Positions 53,078-61,023 of a stretch of DNA of 64,000 nucleotides are shown here, piece by piece. The stretch comes from Leptofilum sp041748655 (GTDB lineage Bacteria; Chloroflexota; Anaerolineae; Promineifilales; Promineifilaceae): positions 1 to 64,000 of the forward strand of contig JBGTCV010000137.1 in assembly GCA_041748655.1 (NCBI GenBank). Direction: 5' to 3'. The notes beneath the pieces were generated by a model, which did no database searches, was not told the DNA's origin, and was given only the letters and a program-made list of their open reading frames with translations. Numbering within the stretch: the first letter of the stretch is position 1; every line of letters begins with the position of its first letter. The position numbers and the translations under genes are program-made.

Positions 53078-54256
53078 ATGTCCAATCATTCAAACCATAA
53101 AAAACCATATCGATTCCCTGGTTTTACTGGCCCCTACTACACCCAAGTTCCCGATGTTGTTTTCGATGAGTTACTTCCCATTCTATCTGGTGCAGAGATT
53201 AAGGTACTCATGTATATCATTCGACGAACATTTGGTTTTAAAAAACAGAAAGACAACATCTCCTTGAGCCAGATGGAAGACGGCATCATGACCAAAGACG
53301 GCCAAGTTCTAGACGGTGGTACCGGTCTTGGCAAATCATCAGTGACACGAGCACTCACCAGCCTTGAAAAGAAAAATATTATTACCAGAACACGTCGCAG
53401 CAACGCCAAAAAGGGTCATAAGGCTACAACGTACACTTTAAATATCAAAGACTCAGAGGAAAATAATGGAGCCCCCACCTCTGGAAATGGAAATAAACCC
53501 AGTAGACCCTTGTCCCAAAATGGGACAAGGGGGGGCTTGTCCCAAAATGAGACAAGGCTTGTCCCAAAATGGGACATACAAGAAACAGTAGAACAAGAAA
53601 CAGAACAACAACATGTTGTTGCGAGTTTACTTGTTGAGAAAGGCATCTCCGGGGGTGCAGCTAAAAAACTCGCCAAGCAGTTCAACAAAGATTACATCGA
53701 AGAAAAAATCGCTTTCCTCGATTTTTTGGTTGAGACAAATCCCAAAAAGGTCAAAAATCCAAAGGGATGGCTTCGAAGTGCTATCGAGCAGGATTTTGCT
53801 ACCCCCGATGGTTATAAATCACCAGAACAACTAGCCGTTGAGCGCGAAGCCGCACAAAAAACAAGAAAGACCCTTGAGGCCCAAAAACAACACATTGAGG
53901 CAGAAACCCTGGCAGGGGAGCAAAGCGAATCTCAAAGGGCAAAACTCGTGGCGCAGAAGCTTAAAGAGCTAGAAAAAGAGCATAACAACTCAAGTGAGAT
54001 GCGTCAGCAATGGCAACGTCTTAAGGGAAAAATTTTGCAGACAGATCCTAAATCACTTCGGCTACAAAGCGTTCTCCAGAACTGCAATTTACTCAAGGTA
54101 GAGAATGGGGTAGCCACGTTTGCTTGTTTCAACAAAGTAGCTGGTAATTGGCTGAAAACTAAATATGACCAGCTAATAATACAAAACTTGAAGGAGGCAG
54201 GTATGCAAGAAGTAACGGGTTTGACGGCCGTTTTTGTGTCACTAAATGGAGATTAG
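53078..54256 (+). CDS. Replication initiator with RepO-like N-terminus and DnaA-domain-I-like C-terminus
   Basis: 392 residues. Residues ~10-110 resemble the phage replication protein O/DnaD-type winged helix (FPGFTGPYYTQVPDVVFDEL, then IKVLMYIIRRTFGF). The middle is linker-like and encoded by iterons. The C-terminal ~75 residues (WQRLKGKIL, VATFACFNKVAGNWLKTKYD) resemble DnaA domain I, which loads helicase. It probably initiates replication of the excised element. Confidence 0.75.
   Translation: MSNHSNHKKPYRFPGFTGPYYTQVPDVVFDELLPILSGAEIKVLMYIIRRTFGFKKQKDNISLSQMEDGIMTKDGQVLDGGTGLGKSSVTRALTSLEKKNIITRTRRSNAKKGHKATTYTLNIKDSEENNGAPTSGNGNKPSRPLSQNGTRGGLSQNETRLVPKWDIQETVEQETEQQHVVASLLVEKGISGGAAKKLAKQFNKDYIEEKIAFLDFLVETNPKKVKNPKGWLRSAIEQDFATPDGYKSPEQLAVEREAAQKTRKTLEAQKQHIEAETLAGEQSESQRAKLVAQKLKELEKEHNNSSEMRQQWQRLKGKILQTDPKSLRLQSVLQNCNLLKVENGVATFACFNKVAGNWLKTKYDQLIIQNLKEAGMQEVTGLTAVFVSLNGD
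53509..53578. repeat. Three iterons inside the initiator gene (origin candidate)
   Basis: Three copies of a 21-bp palindromic unit (CTTGTCCCAAAA then TGGGACAAG) at 53509, 53536 and 53558. The second and third copies have small changes. Iterons inside an initiator gene are known from the lambda O gene, so this is the likely replication origin. Confidence 0.78.
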
Positions 54257-54418
54257 GGGGTGTTCTTCCAGATAGAATTTGCCAGTTGTGATGTTTCCAC
54301 AAAGAAAAAAAATGAGAACAAATCCTCCGGCAATTTTCGCCCTCAAAAGAGCGCAGCCGCAATAATCCCTGTTTACGAGAGGAAAACCCCGAAAAACGCA
54401 CGCTAACGACCTTAAAAG

Positions 54419-54880
54419 CTATTCTTCATGGCACTTGTAACACACCACAATCACAGTTTGTTCTTGTTTCAAAATAAGAGCCACTTTATCCAAGATGTGA
54501 ATGAACAGGATGGCGAGAAGAAAGAGAATGGTCAACTGTTCTTGATTGGATGATCTTAATTCTTGGGGAGCCATTTCACTTTGCCGATCCAGTCTACCCA
54601 AAAGTAATACATCATCATCACTTGATTCCGATAATGGCGTCATGCCTGCCGCTTCAAGGAAGGCATTGGCTTCGCCCACATATTCCAACACGCCTTTGTC
54701 ATGCAGCCAGGCGATTATTTTCAAAACACGCTCACGGGAATATCGGCCGTTAAGTCTCTTACCATTGCACATTTTGCTAATCACAGACGGATCCACATCA
54801 ATATCCAGCGCCAACTTGTTCTGGCTTAAACCACGCTTGCGACTAAGATGCTGCCCAAGTAAATCTCCAAAGCTTGCCAT
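54419..54880 (-). CDS. XRE-family regulator with C-terminal membrane anchor
   Basis: 153 residues from ATG 54880 with a GGAGG site. The helix-turn-helix lies at ~5-65 (SQNKLALDIDVDPSVISKMC). Near the C-terminus is a hydrophobic segment of ~20 residues (LTILFLLAILFIHILDKVAL) that could anchor it in the membrane, followed by YKCHEE. It may be the element's main repressor, sensing an envelope or metal signal. Confidence 0.75.
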   Translation of the reverse strand: MASFGDLLGQHLSRKRGLSQNKLALDIDVDPSVISKMCNGKRLNGRYSRERVLKIIAWLHDKGVLEYVGEANAFLEAAGMTPLSESSDDDVLLLGRLDRQSEMAPQELRSSNQEQLTILFLLAILFIHILDKVALILKQEQTVIVVCYKCHEE

Positions 54881-54965
54881 GTCGTTACCTCCGCCATTCC
54901 CCCTTGTGATAAGTGGGAGTATCAGGTTGCCTTTGCAAGCGCATTTGCACGAGAGGCGACAGGTT

Positions 54966-55050
54966 CTTGTCAAGAGGAAGCGGAGGTAATTTTTTATTGA
55001 GTGAAACGGCGCCAGCCAGATAAAAAATTATCGAGAAGTCTCTTGACAAG
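54966..55050. promoter_or_regulatory. Inverted-repeat operator region upstream of the XRE gene
   Basis: Outer arms CTTGTCAAGAG (54966-54976) and complement (55040-55050), inner arms TAATTTTTTAT (54987-54997) and complement (55020-55030). The CTTG-(T/A)-CAAG core is itself palindromic and recurs near 52974 and as the ends of the iterons. It is a good operator candidate for the divergent regulator. Confidence 0.55.
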
Positions 55051-55328
55051 GTTCTGTTGTGAAAGTTAGGGCGATAGCCCGTTCCATAGCCCGCCTGTCG
55101 TATCCTTATGCGCGAAAGGCAACTTCGTTGCCACTCCCACTAACCACCGCTAAGGGGTCACCAAGCTGTTGAAGTCTCGGCGGAACTTGTGGAGCCAGTG
55201 AAGCGACAGCTTGGGGGCGGTGGTGTACCGTTTTCCAGTGGAGGCGTATAGATAAACACTAAATGGCAATGATATTGACGGCTCCTTGACGGTCAGCGTT
55301 ATTGAGATTGACAGCGGGAATGTTCTAC

Positions 55329-55378
55329 CTTGAAAGGCAGTTGGGTTGTTCTTGAGGAACAACTAACTGCCTTTCAAG
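55329..55378. repeat. Strong hairpin before the 55402 gene
   Basis: Arms CTTGAAAGGCAGTT (55329-55342) and complement (55365-55378) continue into GGTTGTTC/GAACAAC pairing with one mismatch. It ends 23 bases before the ATG, with an AAGGAG ribosome site between. It may be an attenuator, a mRNA-protecting leader, or a short ncRNA. Confidence 0.55.
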
Positions 55379-55401
55379 ATCAGTAACTGAAGGAGCACGA
55401 A

Positions 55402-55596
55402 ATGAACGCAAATAGGGATCAACCAGACAAAAAACCAGACCGGTTAAATATTGCAATCGACTTATTTATAGATTTCTTAATGGAGAATAATTTAAGCGGA
55501 GTAGAGAAGGGTACCGGCAAGCAGGGTGCGCAGATAGACGACACCAACCCCCTTGTGTTTAACGAGCCAATAACTCAATCCCAGCGACCTAGTTAG
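55402..55596 (+). CDS. Small protein, unknown
   Basis: 64 residues, Asp/Lys-rich N-terminus, a hydrophobic helix-forming centre (LNIAIDLFIDFLMENNLSG) and a polar tail. It has a good AAGGAG site. Convergent with the excisionase-like gene. No recognised domain. Confidence 0.45.
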   Translation: MNANRDQPDKKPDRLNIAIDLFIDFLMENNLSGVEKGTGKQGAQIDDTNPLVFNEPITQSQRPS

Positions 55597-55799
55597 GTTT
55601 TATCTGGAGGGGAAAGCAGGGCATCAAGTGCAGATTTCTGAATGCGTCTTCCCCGTCCTGCTTTTAGAACAAAATACTCTAGTAAGCCATCATCCATGTA
55701 ATTGTAAATGGTTTGGCGGGTGACACGTAGATATTTAGCAGCTTCAGCTGGAGTGTACCATTCTTGTTCAGGGGTTTCTGATTTATTCTTATTTGACAT
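55593..55799 (-). CDS. Excisionase/HTH_17 DNA-binding protein next to the integrase
   Basis: 68 residues with the HTH core WYTPAEAAKYLRVTRQTIYN and a basic wing (KAGRGRRIQKSALD). Its position one gene from the large serine integrase makes it a candidate recombination directionality factor, although many such proteins are plain regulators. Confidence 0.75.
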   Translation of the reverse strand: MSNKNKSETPEQEWYTPAEAAKYLRVTRQTIYNYMDDGLLEYFVLKAGRGRRIQKSALDALLSPPDKT

Positions 55800-56006
55800 T
55801 ATTTGACAACATTATACATTTTTATTATCATATATGACGATGATTTCATCTTCAACATCGGCATTCTATCTTTGATCATTCTTCATGCCAAATACCAGGG
55901 CTTCCGGGTCTTCGGCAAGAGCTAATATTTCCTTCCCTGTAAAGCAAATTATCTGATGTATTCCCCATTTAGGGTTATTTTTTGACGCGCATACGGAGGT
56001 TTTACC

Positions 56007-57737
56007 ATGAACAATTTAAAAGCAGAGTTTAAGGCACTTTCTTGTGACGGTTATCTTGGAAACCCAAGTGGTGAAGATGCTTATGCATATCTACGTGCTT
56101 CCTCAGAGCGACAAGTTGAAGAAGGTTCAAGCTTTACTCGTCAACTTGAAAGCATTCACCGCGCAGCCCTACGGGATGAAGTGCGCATACCTTTTAAGTT
56201 GATTTTTTTTGACGATGGCTTTACAGGCTTTGACTTCGAACACCGACCAGCTCTCTTAAAACTTCGACATGAGATACACACCAAGCCCAGAGCATACCAC
56301 CTTGTAATTGAAGATATTGACAGACTCTCCCGGAATGCCGATTGGCAGCAAGGCTACTTGTTGGAGGAATTGTACCGTTCCAAAATCGAAGTTCATTTTT
56401 ACATCAACCCAGGCTCAGCACTAGAACGCTACATACGCGGATATATGGCCCAAGAAGAAATGAAAAAGGCAAAAGAGCGAATGCGGATGGGAAACGTTTA
56501 TAAAGCCATGTCAGGCAAAGTGACAGCCAAACGACCGCGTTATGGATATGTGCTGACTAAAGACAGTGAATACGAACTTCATCCAGAAGAATTCAAGGTT
56601 ATGCGATGGGTGTACGAAAAGATAATCTACCACAACTTGTCGCTGTATAAAATTGCTAAGGCACTAAACAATTGGGGCATCGAAACCCGATTTAAAACTA
56701 AGTTTTGGACAGCTTCAACTCTGTACCAGCTTGTGAAATCACCCGTTTATAAAGGTGATTTTTATGCCAACTGCAACTACGGTGTAAAAACTGGTGAATA
56801 CAGAGCAGACGGTAAACCAAAGATGATCATGAAAACACGGCCAAAAGAGGAATGGATTCATATTCCTGTTCCAGCCATCGTCACACCAGAGGAATGGGCA
56901 ACGGCCCAAGAAGTCATGAAAAATAATGCGACCTTGTCTACAAGAAATGGAAAAAAATCCTCGTGGCTGCTAATGGGGTTGGTCAAATGTGACGTTTGTC
57001 GGGAATATGGATACACCGCACAAAGGGGTGGAACCAAAGGTAGTATTCGATACTACAAGTGCAATTCTTGGTATTCAGAAAAGGCAAGGGGGTTGAACAC
57101 AGTCTGTAAATCACCGTATGTCTATGCTGATGTTCTGGAACAGCGCGTTTGGGAAGAAGTGGAAAACCTGATCTACGATCCTGCCATTATCATCCGTCGC
57201 CTTGAAGAAAAAAACCAAGAGGAACAGGTTGCAGGCTTCCAAAAACAACTAGCTTTTATTGATAACCAACTTGCCAAGCTTGCTAAAGAACAAGAAAAGT
57301 TCGAAGTTGCTTATCAGCGCGATATTTACACTCTCGATGAGTTTGAGGAAAAAATGAAAGATATGCGTTTCAAAAGAAATGCATTGGAAATTTCCCGTTC
57401 CGGCGTTGAAGCAAAGCTAGCAGAATCCCATTCACTCGAAGAACAAAAGAAGGCGGTAATTAAGGCACTTGAAAAGCTCCGTTCGAAAGTTGATGCAACC
57501 CGGCAAAACGGCCAAACTTCGCCGAAAATTCCATTTGAACTAAAACGGAAAATATTGACTCTCATTGTCGATGTCGTTTGGGTAAATACCCATGAACAGA
57601 CCTTTATCATTGAAGGTGAAATCAGTGGAACTTTTTCAATTGAAGACGACCAAGAAGAAGGAAAACCACCTGGCCCCATGAATGGTGGTGGGGCCGTGGC
57701 TGTTGGCGATTTTGGGTTTACATCTAGCCCGATATAG
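56007..57737 (+). CDS. int: Large serine recombinase (integrase of the element)
   Basis: 576 residues. The resolvase domain has catalytic Ser32 in YLRASSERQ, then IEDIDRLSRN. A recombinase domain spans ~190-300 (YGYVLTKDSEYELHPEE, then LVKSPVYKGDF), a zinc ribbon ~330-385 (CDVCREYGY, YYKCNSW, VCKSP) and a coiled coil ~395-480. It is encoded up to and across the right attachment site; the last codons (57729 onward) use the core and host bases. In the circular form the frame would continue into the left end for ~29 further codons. Confidence 0.93.
   Translation: MNNLKAEFKALSCDGYLGNPSGEDAYAYLRASSERQVEEGSSFTRQLESIHRAALRDEVRIPFKLIFFDDGFTGFDFEHRPALLKLRHEIHTKPRAYHLVIEDIDRLSRNADWQQGYLLEELYRSKIEVHFYINPGSALERYIRGYMAQEEMKKAKERMRMGNVYKAMSGKVTAKRPRYGYVLTKDSEYELHPEEFKVMRWVYEKIIYHNLSLYKIAKALNNWGIETRFKTKFWTASTLYQLVKSPVYKGDFYANCNYGVKTGEYRADGKPKMIMKTRPKEEWIHIPVPAIVTPEEWATAQEVMKNNATLSTRNGKKSSWLLMGLVKCDVCREYGYTAQRGGTKGSIRYYKCNSWYSEKARGLNTVCKSPYVYADVLEQRVWEEVENLIYDPAIIIRRLEEKNQEEQVAGFQKQLAFIDNQLAKLAKEQEKFEVAYQRDIYTLDEFEEKMKDMRFKRNALEISRSGVEAKLAESHSLEEQKKAVIKALEKLRSKVDATRQNGQTSPKIPFELKRKILTLIVDVVWVNTHEQTFIIEGEISGTFSIEDDQEEGKPPGPMNGGGAVAVGDFGFTSSPI
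57710..57737. other. Right attachment site (element/host junction)
   Basis: The 11-bp arm TTTTGGGTTTA (57710-57720), then CATCTAG, core CC (57728-57729) and host CGATATAG. The mirror arm lies at 19317-19327. Confidence 0.82.
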
Positions 57738-58470
57738 CGATTATATGCGTCATGCCGGTTACGCGAAACGCCTCGTTTAGTTCGGGCGGCATCCCGTTGT
57801 CGTTGCCGAGCAAGATGCCGGTGAGCAGCGCCGCCTGCGGTTCTGGAATGAGTTGGGCAATGACGGTTTGGGCGCGGCCCTTGAAGGCGAAAATCGCCTG
57901 GTAGAGCGGATTGCCTGCATTTTCGGCCAGGACGATGACGTTGGGCAGCGACATGAGGCTGTGGACGCCTTGCCGGGCCAGGTAAGCGCGGTAGCTGAAC
58001 GTTTCGCCTTCTGGCGGGGCTTCCAGAATGCCGGTGACGCGCAGCTGGCTGCCGTAGTTGATGACGGGGAAGCGGTAGGTTTGCACCTGCACCACCCCTT
58101 GCATGGGCAGTTGGGCGCCGCCGCTCACCTGGATGCTGTCTACCTCAACGCGCAAATTGACGAAGCGGTCGCGCACGTCGGGTTCCCCCACAACCAACCC
58201 GGTGATGGTGACATTGCGCGTGCCGTTGTAGAAGGCAATATGGGTTTCGTCGATGGTGGGTACGGCCGTTCCGTACCGCACTGCTGCCAATGCCAACACC
58301 ACCACACAGACCGCCGCCCAGCTGAATTTTTGCTGTTTTCGCAGGAAAACGGCCGTAACCAACCCACTCCCAGCCACAACCAACCAAATCTGCCAATCCA
58401 GCGTGACGACGGAGGCAAGCCAAAGACCTAAAAACCAGGCAATTCCCAGGTAAACAACCAACATATGCAA
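57724..58470 (-). pseudogene. comEC: comEC, 5' part: N-terminal region of the competence channel (gene split by the element)
   Basis: 248 codons ending HIIAISG followed at once by a TAG formed at the junction. Three membrane segments at the start (~4-66), a DUF4131-like OB region (~70-190) and the first part of the Competence domain. It is the natural 5' part of the gene at 17666-19309: joining them over the CC core gives 2,385 bases, exactly 795 codons. The fragment alone lacks the channel and hydrolase domains. Confidence 0.92.
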
Positions 58471-58605
58471 TTATCCTGAAACAGTAATAAACTTTGTTTG
58501 GCGGCACGAGTGCCAATTTGGAATTCAAGAATCGGGTTTGTTACAATACCCGGGCACCACTTACGACAATATTTGGTATTGTATCCATCTAGCTGGATGA
58601 AACAA

Positions 58606-59328
58606 ATGGACACATTTGCACCAGAATCTTACCGCATTTTAGTTGTAGACGACAGCCACTCTATCTTGGAAATTGTGCGTTCTACGCTCAACCATCACGG
58701 CTTTCAGGTGATGACGGCCGATTCTGGCGAGCAGGCGCTGGAAATGATGGAAATTGAGGGGCTGCCCCATCTGGGGCTGTTTGATATTAATATGCCAATG
58801 GGCATGGATGGGCTGGAACTGTGCGAAAAAGTGCTGCAATTTTGTGATTTGCCCATCATCATGCTAACGGCCGTTGAAGAAACCAGCACCCTTGTGGAAG
58901 CTATCGACCGGTATGCCGAAGATTACATGAACAAGCCAGTAAAATCGGGCGAGCTGCTGGCGCGGGTGCGGCGGGTGCTGCGCTCCATTGGCAATTTTGC
59001 CTACCCGCTCACCCCTTTTGTGCAGGTAGATGATAATCTTGAGGTGAACTTTGCGACGTTAACGGCCGTTATTCAGGGCAAAGAGATTAGCCTGACGCCC
59101 ACCGAAACCAAGCTGCTCTATATTCTTATGCGCCAAAAAGGGAATATTGTTAGCACCGAGTTTCTGATGCGCCGCTTGTGGCCAGCCGACACCGATTTTG
59201 CCGATGAAGACAGACTTCGAGTTTACGTTCATCGCCTGCGCAGCAAAATAGAAGGCAAGCAGGCGGGGCCACGCTACATTGTCTCTAAAAGGCGTAAAGG
59301 TTATGCATTTTTACCGGAAGACAAGTAG
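58606..59328 (+). CDS. OmpR-family response regulator 1
   Basis: 240 residues. Receiver domain with DD at 15-16, phospho-acceptor Asp60 in GLFDINMP, TA in MLTAVEE and Lys in NKPVK. The C-terminal winged helix (~140-235) contains LTPTETKLLYILMRQKGNIV. An in-frame ATG at 58597 is an alternative. No kinase is adjacent. Closely related to the next gene. Confidence 0.9.
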   Translation: MDTFAPESYRILVVDDSHSILEIVRSTLNHHGFQVMTADSGEQALEMMEIEGLPHLGLFDINMPMGMDGLELCEKVLQFCDLPIIMLTAVEETSTLVEAIDRYAEDYMNKPVKSGELLARVRRVLRSIGNFAYPLTPFVQVDDNLEVNFATLTAVIQGKEISLTPTETKLLYILMRQKGNIVSTEFLMRRLWPADTDFADEDRLRVYVHRLRSKIEGKQAGPRYIVSKRRKGYAFLPEDK

Positions 59329-59481
59329 CCTCCTAAACCCCTGACCAAAAATACAGCGTTTTGCTTTTGTATTCTTTGGTACTAATTGGAACCATTTTGT
59401 TAAACCGTTAATATTTAGCTGAACGCGGAGCTATATAATCCAGGCGGTTCAGCGACTTTTATACAATTCGAGGCTTTATTC

Positions 59482-60207
59482 ATGAGTGATTCCACCATCA
59501 CCTCCCACCGCATTTTAGCAGTAGATGACGACCCGTTTAATTTGCGCATTGTGACCCATGCGCTGCAACAGGCAGAATACACGGTGATGACTGCCGGTTC
59601 TGGCGAAGAGGCTTTGTCGGTCATTACTCAGCATGGGTTGCCCCACATGGCCATTGTAGATATTCATATGCCGCCTGGCATGAGCGGTTTTGAATTTTGC
59701 CGCACGGTACACCAGTTCAGCGATTTGCCGGTGATTATGCTTACGGCCGTTAACGAAGAATCAACCGTGGTAGAAGGACTGGAAGAACACGCCGAAGATT
59801 ACATCATCAAACCGTTTAATCCTGGGGAACTCACTGCTCGCGTCAAGCGCGTTTTGCAGCGCATGGGGCATTTTGCCTACCCGCTGCGCTCCCTCACCCG
59901 CGTTGATGAACGGCTCGTGGTTGATTTTCCAGGGCGGCAGGCGGTGATCAACGACCAACCCGTCAGCCTGACCCCCACAGAGACCAAGCTGCTCTACATC
60001 CTTATGCGCAGCGCCGGGCATACGGTGAATACAGACTTCATTTTGCGCCGCCTATGGCCGCTGGAACCAGCCTATGAAGATCGGCTGCATGTGCATATGC
60101 ACCGCCTACGCCGCAAAATTGAGGATAAAAAAGATAAAACGCGCCCGCGCTACATTACCTCAGAGCGGGGTGTCGGCTACACTTTTCGCCACATCACCGA
60201 CCAATAA
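59482..60207 (+). CDS. OmpR-family response regulator 2, paralogue of the preceding gene
   Basis: 241 residues, the same architecture: Asp60 in AIVDIHMP, IIKPFNPGE, and the winged helix with the identical LTPTETKLLYILMR. A TATAAT-type box lies at 59434-59439 upstream, so it has its own promoter. Tandem duplication of orphan regulators is likely. Confidence 0.9.
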   Translation: MSDSTITSHRILAVDDDPFNLRIVTHALQQAEYTVMTAGSGEEALSVITQHGLPHMAIVDIHMPPGMSGFEFCRTVHQFSDLPVIMLTAVNEESTVVEGLEEHAEDYIIKPFNPGELTARVKRVLQRMGHFAYPLRSLTRVDERLVVDFPGRQAVINDQPVSLTPTETKLLYILMRSAGHTVNTDFILRRLWPLEPAYEDRLHVHMHRLRRKIEDKKDKTRPRYITSERGVGYTFRHITDQ

Positions 60208-60272
60208 ACCAGTAAGCGGTGATCGGTTGTCGAAATATTATGCCGGCTGCTGAGTTTCAGGAAGTGACCCCC

Positions 60273-60905
60273 ATGAAGTTAACAACGGCCGTTATTCGCC
60301 AGGCGCTCTCTTTGCCAGATTTTGACGCCTACTCGGCCCATTACCAGATGCTGCCCACCGACCGGAACCGGGAGCGCCCACCGGAGCTGTTGGGGCAACC
60401 CCGCGTGGGTGGCGTGCTGCTGCTGCTTTACTGCTACCAGCAAACCATGCATCTGGTGCTGACCCGGCGGCGGGAGGATTTGAATTCCCATGCCGGGCAA
60501 ATTTCGTTCCCTGGCGGGCGGCGCGAACCGGGCGAAACGGCCGTTCAGGCCGCCCTGCGCGAAACGGAAGAAGAGATTGGCGTGCCCGCAGCAGAGATTG
60601 TCATTTTGGGCGAACTAACCAGCATCTACATCCCACCGTCGGATTATGAAGTACATTCTTTTGTGGGTTGGGTGAATGGGGGGAAACGGCCGTCTTTTAT
60701 GCCCGAAGCCCGCGAAGTGGCCGAAATTTTGGAAGTGCCCCTGCCTCAACTGCTAGACCCCAACACCCGCGAAGTGGGGCCAATTGCCGTACGCGGCGCT
60801 ACCTACACTGTGCCCTACTACAACATCAACGGCCACAAAGTATGGGGGGCCACCGCTATCCTCATCAGCGAATTTCTGGAACGACTGCGCCTGATAACTA
60901 CCTGA
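60273..60905 (+). CDS. NUDIX hydrolase, CoA-pyrophosphatase-like
   Basis: 210 residues. The complete Nudix box is seen (GGRREPGETAVQ, then RETEEEIG). The preceding SHAGQISFPGG is the NuCoA-type signature, so hydrolysis of CoA or its derivatives is likely. The start at MKLTTAVIRQ is chosen because of a Pro-rich upstream frame. A bidirectional hairpin follows. Confidence 0.88.
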   Translation: MKLTTAVIRQALSLPDFDAYSAHYQMLPTDRNRERPPELLGQPRVGGVLLLLYCYQQTMHLVLTRRREDLNSHAGQISFPGGRREPGETAVQAALRETEEEIGVPAAEIVILGELTSIYIPPSDYEVHSFVGWVNGGKRPSFMPEAREVAEILEVPLPQLLDPNTREVGPIAVRGATYTVPYYNINGHKVWGATAILISEFLERLRLITT

Positions 60906-60934
60906 TTTCTCCAAAAATTCGTAACTACCAAGCC

Positions 60935-60993
60935 AGAAGTTCAACTTTTTCTCTGGCTGAATAAATGATTTGTCGGCTAAAAGTTGAACTTCT
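60935..60993. terminator. Hairpin between convergent genes
   Basis: Fifteen-base arms AGAAGTTCAACTTTT (60935-60949) and complement (60979-60993) with a 29-base loop, ending the NUDIX gene and the convergent histidine kinase gene. Confidence 0.65.
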
Positions 60994-61023
60994 TCTCGTG
61001 AGCCTGGGTAATTAAAAAAAAAT

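Larger units (their letters stand above)
19310..57729. mobile_element. 38,420-bp integrative element inserted in comEC, large serine recombinase type
   Basis: Bounds come from the two halves of comEC and a shared CC core (19308-19309 and 57728-57729). It carries an integrase at the right end, DUF2637/replication-relaxation/FtsK transfer-like genes at the left end, ParA partition, a replication initiator, defence-like cargo and a Tat/surface module. It is lower in GC than the flanks and nearly lacks the host CGGCCG palindrome. Without type IV secretion or relaxase genes it resembles actinomycete integrative elements more than classical ICEs. Whether it is a transferable element or a degenerate phage-plasmid is inference. 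Confidence 0.88.

Noticed and set aside
55150..55362. Possible minus-strand 70-residue gene
   Set aside because: No ribosome site, its start lies in the arm of the 55329-55378 hairpin, and the translation shows no domain; repeats explain the open frame better.
19307..57731. CCCG as a 4-bp attachment core
   Set aside because: CCCG is shared by both junctions, but joining there gives 2,384 bases and breaks the comEC frame and the attP symmetry; the 2-bp CC core satisfies both.
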